Shown: positions 24,375 to 34,350, counted from the stretch's first letter. The stretch: 64,000 bases of DNA from Oasisia sp. SBJ-2009 (GCA_964017155.1 OZ024867.1:27119609-27183608), one strand, 5' to 3'. Translations and numbers: made by a program. Notes: generated by a model from the sequence alone, not told the origin.

Positions 24375-24425
24375 CGATAAATACACGCAAGAACGCGCAC
24401 GCAAGCGCGTGCGCGCACGCGCACA
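24375..24425. repeat. Alternating GC/AC purine-pyrimidine tract
   Basis: CGCGCACGCAAGCGCGTGCG and following bases alternate purine and pyrimidine almost perfectly, a composition that favours left-handed (Z) DNA. It directly abuts the left end of the dispersed repeat at 24431. Confidence 0.7.
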
Positions 24426-24430
24426 CGAAC

Positions 24431-25020
24431 CAGTCCGATAGGTGACCTATCGTGTCCTGCTGAAGTTACGCCTCAGTCCTCCCAATTTTAGGTATGTCCC
24501 CCTTCATAAGACTACGCAACTGTTTTTATGTAGCAAGCGGAGTAGCACAGTTGCCAAACCGTGACCGATGTCGGTGACTTTTGCTTGTATTGGTACAGGT
24601 ATCATTTATTTCGTGATGTCATCGCGATGGATTCTTATCTGGCTCTAGCAGAAATTATGGGATATCAGGATGGAAAAATGGTTTCTTGGGAAATGTGGTG
24701 TGGTAATTTAACAAATATTCCTGGGCACATTTGTCAGTCCATTATATAGATGCAGTGATACTTTTAGGAAATGTTCTGAACTTATTTTCTGGTTATGAAG
24801 GATAATTGATATACACGTATGTAGGGTGAGCGTGTGCAAACACGCGCACTCTTTTGTATACATGCATGTATAGGTAAAGGTAAGTTCTTATAAATTATAG
24901 CGCAGTATTCAGTTCTCTAGAATGCCAAAGCGCTCCACACTTTACTTCCTTGCAGACCTGTACAATCAAGCGCACCATCTCAACATGCCCAATAAAGCAT
25001 TCAGCCACGAACTACCGCAA
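24431..25020. repeat. Dispersed repeat, copy 1 of a pair
   Basis: From CAGTCCGATAGGTGACCTAT onward this matches 26462-27094 closely over ~550 bases. The left border is sharp in both copies, and each begins with the palindrome GATAGGTGACCTATC. The right part is the SINE body listed at 24872. Short frames inside it (near 24561) are shared but not conserved as protein. The mobile element type is not recognised. Confidence 0.9.
24872..25020 (-). repeat. SINE body, copy within dispersed repeat 1
   Basis: Contains TAGGTAAAGGTAAGTTCTTA, AGCGCAGTATTCAGTTCTCT, CAAAGCGCTCCACAC, CACCATCTCAAC and CATTCAGCCA in the same order as the other family members. It is read on the minus strand because complete members carry their tRNA head on that strand. 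No tRNA head is present here. Confidence 0.75.
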
Positions 25021-25189
25021 TGTAGGATGAAATAACATCGCTCTGAATTTGTTCCATGTTTTTATAGGCGGGATAGTTTCCCAAAGCTCTACTTTCACCG
25101 GTAAAAGACCAAGTGTTGTAAGAAGACAAATTCACGCACGAACACCACGCGAATGCACATGCGAACGCACACACACCACACAGGACACG

Positions 25190-25366
25190 TAAACATGGGC
25201 GTATGCTTATAAGGAGACAACGTTGCCAGGAAGTTGCGCGTTGCGCAGCTGCGGGTTCGCAAAATTTGTGGTCACGTGATTGGTGTTTCCGCCCAACAAC
25301 GAAGTCGATGTGGATTCGCGGAAGGTTATTTGTACTCATTATTTCGTTGTTTTCTCTTCTGCAGTT
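25190..25366 (+). promoter_or_regulatory. Candidate GC-rich promoter with acceptor-like end
   Basis: CTTATAAGG near 25206, a CACGTG E-box near 25273 and ATTGG (inverted CCAAT) next to it lie in a locally GC-rich, CpG-containing stretch. A strong 3' splice site (TTTTCTCTTCTGCAG) ends at about 25368. This may be the 5' region of the small frame at 25434, but no transcript evidence is available. Confidence 0.3.
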
Positions 25367-25433
25367 TGCAATGGTTCGTTCTTGATATACTTATCATTTA
25401 TTCGTTTCAATGTTGTTGTAGTAATCGGCCAAG

Positions 25434-25562
25434 ATGACACCGAGGTGTGGACGACGAGCTCTACAACGCGTGCGACATATGGCCATAGGATTGGAATTCG
25501 AAGAGGCTTTCTTACCAAACGTCGTTCGAACGGGAAGAGATTTCACTTTCGGGTCAAGCTGA
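25434..25562 (+). CDS. Small open frame after an acceptor-like site, unrecognised
   Basis: The 42-residue frame starts GCCAAGATG, a fair context, and reads MTPRCGRRALQRVRHMAIGL, then EFEEAFLPNVVRTGRDFTFG. It is arginine-rich. Alternative frames over the same bases are also open, so coding status is uncertain. It lies ~65 bases after the TTCTGCAG acceptor at 25368. Confidence 0.2.
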   Translation: MTPRCGRRALQRVRHMAIGLEFEEAFLPNVVRTGRDFTFGSS

Positions 25563-25654
25563 GGAAACGGCTGTTACGCCTAAGTGACAGTGACTTTATT
25601 TCTAATTATCGGATTTTAAATGTTAGCCTTTTATGAGGTGTAGATTGTTGTAAT

Positions 25655-25800
25655 TTATTTTAGGTAACCATGGTCGGGAGGAGAGTAAACTCCTTTCGCT
25701 GTTGAAGCATTGGAAAATCACACCTCCTCCTCCCTGAAAGGGGTTTGAGGTTGGGTGGCCGGCTTGCAGATTCCTTCCATGGCTTACCCACCGTCTTCAA
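25655..25800 (+). other. GC-rich segment with several complementary blocks
   Basis: GGGAGGAG (about 25676) can pair with CTCCTCCC (about 25727), CCATGG occurs near both ends, and GGTTGGGTGG faces TTACCCACC. The block ends just before an AT-rich tail. It looks like a structured RNA region but matches no snRNA or other RNA I know. Confidence 0.2.
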
Positions 25801-26461
25801 CTGTCAGTTATTTTAATAAGATATTCTTTATATCTTATCAAAATGACTGATTAATTAGTGTCGGTGCATTTTTCGTCATTCGATGTATCATTTCGGTAAG
25901 TAATAAAACTAACAAAAAACAAAGAAATGGTGTATTGTTTTTCTTTTTAGAAGCGTTGTGTAATCGAAGGAAATATGTATAGACTTATAGCTTATAAACA
26001 CGAGCGAAATGGAGAATCACAAATGCACCATGACAAACTTTATACAGGTATAAATCTTCATGCAATCTATTATGTGTCTTGCAAACAGTCTGCCCGTTGA
26101 GATGTGTGTACGAACTTCGCAGAGTGATAGCTCCCCGTGAATCCACATCCATACGTTACATTCAACACAACGAAGTCAAACAAAACACCAGGTCGATTGT
26201 AATACAATATATCGGGGACCGTTGTGCAAGTTAAGCTCGAAATGTTTTTATCAGAATAGTGTACGTGTACCCGATACAGGCTTTGAAATTGAAGTGCCTC
26301 CACCGCATACGTCCCGCCATGGACATTCACGCGTTTCTGAGGTCGCCACGAACAGATATCCAATGCATTACCTCCTGCGCCGCGTCGCCTTCTTGTACCC
26401 GATTTTAAAATCTGACGAGCGAGAAACTGTAAACGTCGCCGCGAAAAATGTCAACACCTCC
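25801..26461. other. Noncoding stretch
   Basis: Short frames on both strands around 26070-26476 overlap and have no motifs. No feature is supported. Confidence 0.4.
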
Positions 26462-27094
26462 CAGTCCGATAGGTGACCTATCGTGTCCTGCTGAAGTTAC
26501 GTCTCAGTCCTCCCAATTTTAGGTATGTCCCCCTTTATAAGACTACGCAGCTGTTTTTTTTATGTCGTCAGCAGAGTATCACAGCTGCCAAACCATGACC
26601 GATGTCGGTGAGTTTTATTTGTATTGGTACAGGTATCATTTATTTCGTGACGTCATCGCGATGAATTCTTCTCTGGCTCTAGCAGAAATTATGGGATGTC
26701 AGGATGGAAAAAGGTTTCTTGGGAAATGTGGAGTGGTAATTTAAACAAATATTCCTGGGCACATTTGTCAGTCCATTATTATAGATGCAGTGCTAATTTT
26801 AGGAAATGTTCTGAAAATATATTCTGGTTATGAAAGATAGTTGAAATAGACGTATGTAGGGAAATCGAAAAAATGGTCTCAGCACGTATTTGTTCCCTAC
26901 ACACGTGCACACTCTGGTGGGCGTGAGCAAACACGCGCTCTCTTGCGCAAACACACCCACTCTCTTGTACACATGCATGTATAGGTAAAGGTAAGTTCTT
27001 ATCAATTATAGCGCAGTATCCAGTTCTCTGGAAAGCCAAAGCGCTCCACACTGTACTTTCCTGGCAAACCTGTTCACTCAAGCACCATCTCAAC
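26462..27094. repeat. Dispersed repeat, copy 2 of a pair
   Basis: Aligns with 24431-25020 from the shared palindromic start, with short insertions (for example near 26855-26965). Its right end, at CACCATCTCAAC, passes directly into a (CCCT)n tract where copy 1 continues with ATGCCC. Confidence 0.9.
26982..27094 (-). repeat. SINE body, truncated by (CCCT)n
   Basis: Carries TAGGTAAAGGTAAGTTCTTA, AGCGCAGTATCCAGTTCTCT, CCAAAGCGCTCCACAC and CTGTTCACTCAAGCACCATC, then CTCAAC and the tetranucleotide array. The rest of the SINE is missing. Confidence 0.75.
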
Positions 27095-27459
27095 CTCCCT
27101 CCCTCCCTCCCTCCCTCCCTCCCTCCCTCCCTCCCTCCCTCCCTCCCTCCCTCCCTCCCTCCCTCCCTCCCTCCCTCCCTCCCTCCCTCCCTCCCTCCCT
27201 CCCTCCCTCCCTCCCTCCCTCCCTCCCTCCCTCCCTCCCTCCCTCCCTCCCTCCCTCCCTCCCTCCCTCCCTCCCTCCCTCCCTCCCTCCCTCCCTCCCT
27301 CCCTCCCTCCCTCCCTCCCTCCCTCCCTCCCTCCCTCCCTCCCTCCCTCCCTCCCTCCCTCCCTCCCTCCCTCCCTCCCTCCCTCCCTCCCTCCCTCCCT
27401 CCCTCCCTCCCTCCCTCCCTCCCTCCCTCTCCCTCCCTCCCTCCCTCCCTCCCTCCCTC
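27095..27459. repeat. (CCCT)n tract 1, ~91 units
   Basis: Almost perfect tetranucleotide repeat, with one CTCTCC interruption near 27428-27432. All-pyrimidine on the plus strand, hence a mirror repeat able in principle to form triplex DNA. Gly/Arg/Glu and Pro/Ser/Leu frames across it are artefacts. Confidence 0.98.
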
Positions 27460-27667
27460 ACGAACGTACACGCAAACGTACAAACACGCATGAATCGTAT
27501 GAATTGGCGATTTATATCTGTGGTGGGTTTTCTTTGTTTTGGAACAGTTGTCTTTAAATTGGTGATGTTAACATTTCACTGTTTATATTTACGATTTGCT
27601 CATATCATATTTCCTTGTGTGATGGTTCCAACTCATTTCTTAGTTTTATTTTTTTCAGTTCTTTCCA
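27460..27667. other. 208-base unique island between two (CCCT)n tracts
   Basis: Ordinary AT-rich sequence with no recognised feature. It separates two tetranucleotide arrays of nearly equal length in the same orientation. Confidence 0.6.
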
Positions 27668-28046
27668 CCTCCCTCCCTCCCTCCCTCCCTCCCTCCCTCC
27701 CTCCCTCCCTCCCTCCCTCCCTCCCTCCCTCCCTCCCTCCCTCCCTCCCTCCCTCCCTCCCTCCCTCCCTCCCTCCCTCCCTCCCTCCCTCCCTCCCTCC
27801 CTCCCTCCCTCCCTCCCTCCCTCCCTCCCTCCCTCCCTCCCTCCCTCCCTCCCTCCCTCCCTCCCTCCCTCCCTCCCTCCCTCCCTCCCTCCCTCCCTCC
27901 CTCCCTCCCTCCCTCCCTCCCTCCCTCCCTCCCTCCCTCCCTCCCTCCCTCCCTCCCTCCCTCCCTCCCTCCCTCCCTCCCTCCCTCCCTCCCTCCCTCC
28001 CTCCCTCCCTCCCTCCCTCCCTCCCTCCCTCCCTCCCTCCCTCCCT
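27668..28046. repeat. (CCCT)n tract 2, ~95 units
   Basis: Perfect tetranucleotide array of ~379 bases in the same orientation as tract 1. Confidence 0.98.
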
Positions 28047-28229
28047 TTTGCTGTTAATTGACAAGGTCATAGATAAAAAAGATTCACATATATTTTCTTG
28101 GGTGTCGTCGTGGCCACTGCTACCGTCGCCGGCATCAGTGACGTATTTTCAGACGAGGAATAATTTCCCAGATACAGAGCATGTTTTCGTCAAGTTATAT
28201 TCGCCACCCTAGCTCTGTCCTGGAATAAG

Positions 28230-28384
28230 GTTATCCACATTGACGCCTGTTTGTTTACAACCAGACGTCTGTGGTACAGATACAACGCACGCGCCTAGCG
28301 ACGCCCTCGTGCGCGCCAGGGGCCGCTGCTGTTGATTACGTCAGTGCGAGGAAGTGTGTTCTATTTATATATGTGGTGCCCCGC
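28230..28384 (+). promoter_or_regulatory. Candidate core promoter in a CpG-rich stretch
   Basis: A CpG-rich stretch (CGCACGCGCCTAGCGACGCC) is followed by a CRE-like TTACGTCA near 28336 and a TATTTATATA box near 28362. Just downstream begins a segment that is also found, diverged, at 14830-15090. No coding exon was identified. Confidence 0.3.
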
Positions 28385-28650
28385 GCCATTATTAGACTGA
28401 GATATCAGCATGTCTCACCATAACTGGTTTTATCACAAAGTGGCTGTATGACCAGACGAAAACTTGACTAAAACTTCAGGATACATAATCCGAGAGTGTG
28501 ATACCGTCATCAAAATCATGACATAAGTGATAAGGCGTCGCAACTTATTGCTTTACGGTTTTTGCTGTATTGTTTGACATCATGACTCTCGTTGAAGCCA
28601 GGCATAAATGATAGCCGGGAACGTGTGCTGGCAGCGAGTGACAATGACAG
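28385..28650. repeat. Dispersed-repeat copy 2 (partner of 14830-15090)
   Basis: Shares CGCCATTAT, CCGTCATCAAAA, CGCAACTTATTG, TTTGACATCATGACTCTCGT and TGAAG with 14830-15090 in the same order and similar spacing. Identity is patchy, so the duplication is old. Confidence 0.6.
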
Positions 28651-28781
28651 GTACGGTATATGGGTACACCAGGGCACAAATCGGGTGTTCTAAAGCTTTT
28701 TTTGCCGTTATGACAAAACATAACTGAAAAACTACCTTCCTTGATATATCTCTGACTATGTCTTTGTCTATGAGCTAAATG

Positions 28782-28783
<2 letters not shown>

Positions 28784-28874
<91 letters not shown>

Positions 28875-28918
28875 AATATATATATATTTATAAATAAATA
28901 TATATATATATATTTATT

Positions 28919-28992
<74 letters not shown>

Positions 28993-29036
28993 AATATATA
29001 TATATTTATAAATAAATATATATATATATATTTATT

Positions 29037-29092
<56 letters not shown>
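28784..29092. repeat. (AT)n tract with a duplicated TTTATAAATA pattern
   Basis: A 309-base AT-only region. Its interruptions (TTTATAAATA, TTTATAAATAAATA, TTTATTTATAAATA) occur in the same order twice, near 28867-28930 and 28985-29050, so part of the microsatellite was duplicated as a block of ~118 bases. Confidence 0.95.
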
Positions 29093-29095
<3 letters not shown>

Positions 29096-29300
29096 TTATA
29101 CACAATCAATACATTTTACATTTCTGTACTTTTCGTATATATAGCAATCAAAATTAATAGCCACACAGGCCCCCAATAACAATTTTTTAAGAACTACCCA
29201 TATATGTGTGGAAGAATGTGCTTTCATTGTATTTATCTAGTTTAGATGTTAATTTTTGGTTTTATAGGTAAAAATGCAGACACAACAACAATTGTTTTAA

Positions 29301-29365
29301 CTGATTTAAAGAGCTGTTTGTTTTGTGTGTGGCGCACATACAAAAAACAGCTCTTTAAATCATTT
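29301..29365. repeat. Near-perfect hairpin with minimal loop
   Basis: GATTTAAAGAGCTGTTT at 29303-29319 is exactly complementary to AAACAGCTCTTTAAATC at 29345-29361. The inner parts (GTTTTGTGTGTGG versus GCACATACAAAA) extend the stem with bulges to a GCGC centre. The stem spans ~63 bases. It could be a pre-miRNA-like hairpin, a tiny foldback element or a cruciform site. Confidence 0.75.
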
Positions 29366-29470
29366 ACCAAATATATCTGAAAGACAGATATTATAGGAGG
29401 TCAACACACCATGAAGATACATGTACAGTGAATGAGGTGGGAAATAAGTTATGAGACATAATATGACAAT

Positions 29471-29962
29471 GTGTTAGACTTCAGACAATTACGTAAGAAC
29501 AGGCATCACAAGATGAGTAAGTGCCAGTCAACCGTGAAGTCTGCTGTTCATCATTCAGCCAAGGGTGACCATTCTGGCAAGTCTTCACTACCAGTGGCAT
29601 ATGTAGGGTGCAGCCTACAAGAAGGGGTCGGTGAGGCGGAACAAATCTGCACAAACCAGTGGCAGTTGTCTGTATTCAGAAGCAACCTTTGTGCCAGTTG
29701 TGTGACCATCCTCCCCCCTCATAGCCTCATTGATGTATGTGGTGACACAACCTTGTGTGTTTCAGCCACATCAGTACCAGCTGCTGGGAATGCAATTGCA
29801 ACAATTATAGCAGCAATGATTGCAACAACAACAGCAATGTTGGCAAAAACAACAACAACAACAACAACAACAGCAGCAATGATGGCAACAACAACAGCAG
29901 TGAAAGAACCAACAACAGCAATGAGAATGATGATGTGTTTAGCATCTGTGGAGCCAGGATAG
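29471..29962 (+). CDS. 163-codon open frame ending in Ala/Thr runs; unrecognised
   Basis: The longest frame not wholly made of simple repeat. It begins MLDFRQLRKNRHHKMSKCQS. Residues ~1-100 are of normal composition with several cysteines; from ~110 it runs into Ala/Thr runs encoded by (CAA)n. A strong acceptor (TTGTGTGTTTCAG) ends at about 29765 and a donor (GGATAG followed by GTATGT) lies at about 29962. In another frame between these two sites the same bases encode an Asn-rich stretch ending SNENDDVFSICGAR. The acceptor-donor interval is duplicated at 40180-40565, where [19 protein letters not shown] is kept in the first frame. Host exon or noncoding repeat: undecided. Confidence 0.3.
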   Translation: MLDFRQLRKNRHHKMSKCQSTVKSAVHHSAKGDHSGKSSLPVAYVGCSLQEGVGEAEQICTNQWQLSVFRSNLCASCVTILPPHSLIDVCGDTTLCVSATSVPAAGNAIATIIAAMIATTTAMLAKTTTTTTTTAAMMATTTAVKEPTTAMRMMMCLASVEPG

Positions 29963-30010
29963 GTATGTTACACACTGACACAATAACACATATTATTTTT
30001 AAAATGTAAT
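29733..30010 (+). repeat. Duplicated (CAA)n-rich exon-like module, copy A
   Basis: From GATGTATGTGGTGACACAAC to about 30010 this aligns with 40149-40620, including acceptor, trinucleotide region, donor and 40 bases of downstream sequence. It marks the left boundary of the large tandem duplication. Confidence 0.85.
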
Positions 30011-30030
30011 ATAATATCTGTATAATATTC

Positions 30031-31820
30031 CTTGTCTGTGTCTCTGTCTCTGCATTGGTATGTCTTGATCTGTCATGGTCTGTCTCGGTCTGGCTCTCTC
30101 TGTCTCTGTCTCTCTGCGTCTCTCTGTCTCTCTGTCTCTCTCTCTCTATCGCTCTCTCTCTCTATCGCTCTCTCTCTGTCTTGGTCTGTCTCAGTCTGTC
30201 CTGGTATGTCTCGGTCTGTCTCGGTCTGTCTCGGTCTGTCTCGGTCTGTCTCGGTCTGTCTCGGTCTGTCTCGGTCTGTCTCGGTCTGTCTCGTTCTGTC
30301 TCGGTATGTCTCGGTCTGTCTCGTTCTGTCTCGGTCTGTCTCGGTCTGTCCTGGTCTGTCTCGGTCTGTCTCGGTCTGTTTTGGTCTGTCTCGGTCTGTC
30401 TCGTTCTGTCTCGGTCTGTCTCGGTCTGTCTCGGTCTGTCTCGTTCTGTCTCGGTCTGTCTCGGTCTGTCCTGGTATGTCTCGGTCTGTCTCGGTCTGTC
30501 TCGGTCTGTCCTGGTATGTCTCGGTCTGTCTCGTTCTGTCTCGGTCTGTCTCGGTCTGTCTCGGTCTGTCTCGGTCTGTCTCGGTCTGTCTCGGTCTGTC
30601 TCGGTCTGTCCTGGTATGTCTCGGTCTGTCTCGGTCTGTCCTGGTCTGTCTCGGTCTGTCTCGGTCTGTCCTGGTCTGTCTCGGTCTGTCTCGTTCTGTC
30701 TCGGTCTGTCTCGGTCTGTCCTGGTCTGTCTCGGTCTGTCTCGGTCTGTTTTGGTCTGTCTCGGTCTGTCTCGGTCTGTCTCGGTCTGTCCTGGTATGTC
30801 TCGGTCTGTCTCGGTCTGTCTCGTTCTGTCTCGGTCTGTCTCAGTCTGTCCTGGTATGTCTCGGTCTGTCTCGGTCTGTCTCGGTCTGTCTCGGTCTGTC
30901 TCGGTCTGTCTCGGTCTGTCTCGGTCTGTCTCGGTCTGTCTCGGTCTGTCTCGGTCTGTCTCGGTCTGTCCTGGTATGTCTCGGTCTGTCTCGTTCTGTC
31001 TCGGTCTGTCTCGGTCTGTCTCGGTCTGTCCTGGTATGTCTCGGTCTGTCTCGGTCTGTCTCGGTCTGTCCTGGTATGTCTCGGTCTGTCTCGTTCTGTC
31101 TCGGTCTGTCTCGGTCTGTCTCGGTCTGTCCTGGTATGTCTCGGTCTGTCTCGGTCTGTTTTGGTCTGTCTCGGTCTGTCTCGTTCTGTCTCGGGCTGTC
31201 TCGGTCTGTCCTGGTATGTCTCGGTCTGTCTCGTTCTGTCTCGGTCTGTCTCGGTCTGCCCTGGTATGTCTCGGTCTGTCTCGGTCTGTCTCGGTCTGTC
31301 TCGGTCTGTCTCGGTCTGTCCTGGTATGTCTCGGTCTGTCTCGGTCTGTCTCGGTCTGTCTCGGTCTGTCTCGGTCTGTCTCGGTCTGTCTCGGTCTGTC
31401 TCGGTCTGTCTTGGTCTGTCTCAGTCTGTCCTGGTATGTCTCGGTCTGTCTCAGTCTGTCTTGATGTGTCTCGGTCTGTCTTGGTCTGTCTCGATCTGTC
31501 CTGGTATGTCTCGGTCTGTCTCGGTCTGTCTCGGTCTGTCTCAGTCTGTCCAGGTCTGTCCAGGTCTGTCTCGTTCTGTCTCGGTCTGTCTCGGTCTGTC
31601 TCGGTCTGTCTTGGTCTGTCTTGGTCTGTCTTGGTCTGTCTCTGTCTGTCTTGGTCTCGGTCTGTCTTGGTATGTATCGGTCTGTCTTGGTATGTCTTGG
31701 TCTGTTTTGGTCTGTCTCGGTCTGTCTCAGTCTGTCTCAGTCTGGCTCTGTCTGTCTTTGTCTGCCTTGATCTCTCTCTGTCTGTCTCTCTCTCTGTCTC
31801 TCTGTCTCTCTGTCTCTCTG

Positions 31821-31851
<31 letters not shown>

Positions 31852-31860
31852 ATTTGTTTT
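30031..31860 (+). repeat. 10-base minisatellite (CTCGGTCTGT)n
   Basis: A ~1.8 kb array of TCGGTCTGTC-type decamers with a limited set of variants (CTGGTATGTC, TCGTTCTGTC, TTGGTCTGTT, TCAGTCTGTC) arranged in recurring higher-order blocks. Edges grade into TCTC/TCTG. Because the unit has no stop codon and its length is not a multiple of three, all three forward frames stay open, giving apparent proteins of up to 621 residues with period SVSVCLGLSR. There is no independent coding evidence. Confidence 0.95.
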
Positions 31861-33252
31861 AGATCAGTTCTGTCTTGGTCCGTCTCGGTATTCTTGATCT
31901 CCTATGGTTTTTCTCTGTCTGTTTGTTGATCTGTGTGTCTGTCGATCCATCTGTCCGTCTGTCTGTCCGTCTGTCTGTCTGCCCGTCCGTCCGTCCGTCC
32001 GTCTGTATTGCATTTATCTGGCTGAAATTTTGAATGCTATCTAGTGAGCAAGCAGGATGGTTCATAGATTTTTTTTGGGTGGAGAACATGGAGGTGTCAA
32101 TAGTTGACTAAGACAGTGTCCTAGGCATGGATTCTCTCTCACGTAAGTGCACAACGTAATTCTGAGACACACAGGAAAAATGTAATATAATTTTCAAATA
32201 TTTATTGCGAGGATGACTGCCTTTTTCCAGAAGCAAGATTTAGCTCTACTAATCTATTTATTCAGGGTGGTGGGGTGAGACCGCAGTCACAATTTTCAAA
32301 CGTTTCTGGCTGTGACTGTCTTCTTTTCCAAGCATCACTGTGTTACTCGGCTGGTATACATTAATGTACGTTTATTCATTACTCATAAAATGAGTACTTT
32401 GAGATGACTTGGGAGTTCACCACTGTATTTATCTCATCATCTTGAGTCCTAGTGTCACATACTTAAGATTTCTCACTGGACAACACCTCTGGGTTGCCAT
32501 GGGAATTGTTTAATGACTGGTCAAGATCATTTGAATAAGACTGACCTTCATATCAATGACTTACACTGGCAATTGATTTTCAAAAGTATGAATTCTTTCA
32601 AATGTTCTCAAGTATTCCAGACCATACCTAAATTGTATTAACTAGATACTGTTTGAATACAACTATTTGTGACTTTATTTCCTGGGACTGTTTCCTAGAC
32701 TAACCTGTGACTTGGGTGAATGAGTGAGTTTATTTGGTAAAACATTATGATACATGCAAATAAGACTTATTGTCTAAGATTTTTTCCCTGTGACTTTATA
32801 CTTCATTTCCGCCAACCTGGGAAATTGTCCACTGGGAACACTAGACCCTGGATACCTCTTGTATTTATGGACTTCAAATGATGGGTGTTAAAAGTCAGTA
32901 CTCTTACATAATACAGCACACTGTCACTGCCAATCCTAGTGGGGCTTATTCACTGATTCACACTGGCTGGACAATGACATTGATCAAAACGTCCACTGTT
33001 TGTCTGGTGTGGATTTAGTGGACCATGGTCACTGTGAAAGTGATAATTACAGCTGAAACAGCAGGTAGGTCAGTGACTGTCACCGGATGTTGTCATTTTA
33101 TATTAACCTGTTCCAGAAAAGTAAATTAAATTAAATTAGTTTAGGCATTTTGAGAACATTTTAATTATTTGAGTTAGTTGCATTGACATTGAAATTAACC
33201 TGATGTGTAAAGTTCTACTGATGTGTGAAATCCACTGCAGTGATGTGACGTG
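31861..33252 (+). repeat. Segmental duplication module 1, copy A
   Basis: Collinear with 42480-43610. It begins with a degenerate TCTG/TCCG tract (31880-32010). It then includes GTGAGCAAGCAGGATGGTTC (32044), a stretch around 32440-32720 that recurs diverged at 39265-39470, and a block 32880-33065 ending in a donor-like CAG followed by GTAGGT. Copy A has an in-frame TAG and deletions in this last block, whereas copy B keeps it open (43267-43449). Confidence 0.85.
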
Positions 33253-33269
33253 TGTAGAACGGTGCGGGT

Positions 33270-33450
33270 ACAAAACCCCCTCCGGACAAAACCCCCTCGG
33301 ACAAAACCCCCTCCATACATAACTGCCTCCATACATAGACATCCTCTAGACATTTAAGCCATTTCCGGACAAACCCCCCTTGGACAAAACCCCCTCCATA
33401 CATAGTTCCTTCTAGACAATCCATTTCCGGACAAAACCCCCTCATTATTG
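33270..33450 (+). repeat. Left inverted-repeat arm of the foldback element
   Basis: Five copies of ACAAAACCCCC or close variants, spaced by variants of CATACATA and ending in ATTATTGATACTAGA. The reverse complement of that ending (CTAGTATCTATGATGAGGGG) opens the right arm at 34187. Confidence 0.85.
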
Positions 33451-33601
33451 ATACTAGACAGAGGGTAACTTGCTTGAATAGCACCTTTATTATGCCAGTA
33501 ATAAAAAAAAAAAAATATATATATAATAATAATAATAAAGCTTTATTGCCATATTCAACGTGTATGACATGATGAATTGGAATGTAGTCTGGCGTTGGCT
33601 C

Positions 33602-33609
<8 letters not shown>

Positions 33610-33668
<59 letters not shown>
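33610..33668. repeat. (AT)n microsatellite inside the foldback element
   Basis: About 29 AT units. A second AT tract lies at 33893-33931. Just before it, ATAATAATAATAAAGCTTTA (33521-33545) resembles the 3' tail of some invertebrate LINEs or SINEs. Confidence 0.9.
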
Positions 33669-33675
<7 letters not shown>

Positions 33676-33888
33676 CAATAAAATGAAATATGGCAAATAA
33701 ATATAAGATATAGATATAAGATATACATATTGTATATAATTTTTTCTTTAAAATGAATTTTTGTTTACTATAATAAATAAATAAAGACAACATTTAAATA
33801 ATACATTATCTATTTAACAATAATTGTGGTGTAAACTAGTTAATAAGTAAATAAATATATATATAAAATGTCCCTTAAAATTGTTTAA

Positions 33889-33936
<48 letters not shown>

Positions 33937-34186
33937 CTTCTAAAAATAAATATAATTTAAATTAGTATACATACATTATAAGAGGACTAAAATATCATTT
34001 AAAATTATAATTACAATTGAACGCGTCCAATTTTGTTTAAAAAATATATTTATGCAATTATTAAGTTAAGCTAAAATTTCAGGAGAAGAGAATATTGTTG
34101 TTCAGCACCACCGATCCGCTATATTATATATAGTATGCACAAATATACAGCCAAGCTAAGTTTACTTCTTTTTATAATTCTTGAGG

Positions 34187-34350
34187 CTAGTATCTATGAT
34201 GAGGGGGTTTTGTCCGAGGGGGTTTTGTCCGGAAGGAGCTTATGTCTTGATGGAGTTATGTATGGAGGGGGTTTTGTCCGAGGGGGTTTTGTCCGAGGGG
34301 GTTTTGTCCGAGGGGGTTTTGTCCGGAGGGTGTTTTGTCCCGCCTTCACA
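34187..34350 (-). repeat. Right inverted-repeat arm of the foldback element
   Basis: Seven GGGGGTTTTGTCCG-type motifs (one reading GGGTGTTTTGTCCC), the last four immediately tandem. Two more degenerate motifs (GGGATTTTGTCCGT, GGGGTTTTGTCCGG) close the element at 34468-34495. Confidence 0.85.

Noticed and set aside
26779..28212. Gly/Arg/Glu and Pro/Ser/Leu frames of up to 240 codons
   Set aside because: They are translations of (CCCT)n; the unique ends add no recognisable domain.
30032..31897. Open frames of 469, 595 and 621 codons in all three forward frames
   Set aside because: All come from one stop-free decamer repeat; the proteins are perfect decapeptide periods in every frame, which real genes do not show.
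33270..34350. CRISPR-like array of GGACAAAACCCCC repeats
   Set aside because: Spacing is irregular, spacers repeat each other, the two arms are inverted, and the context is animal DNA.
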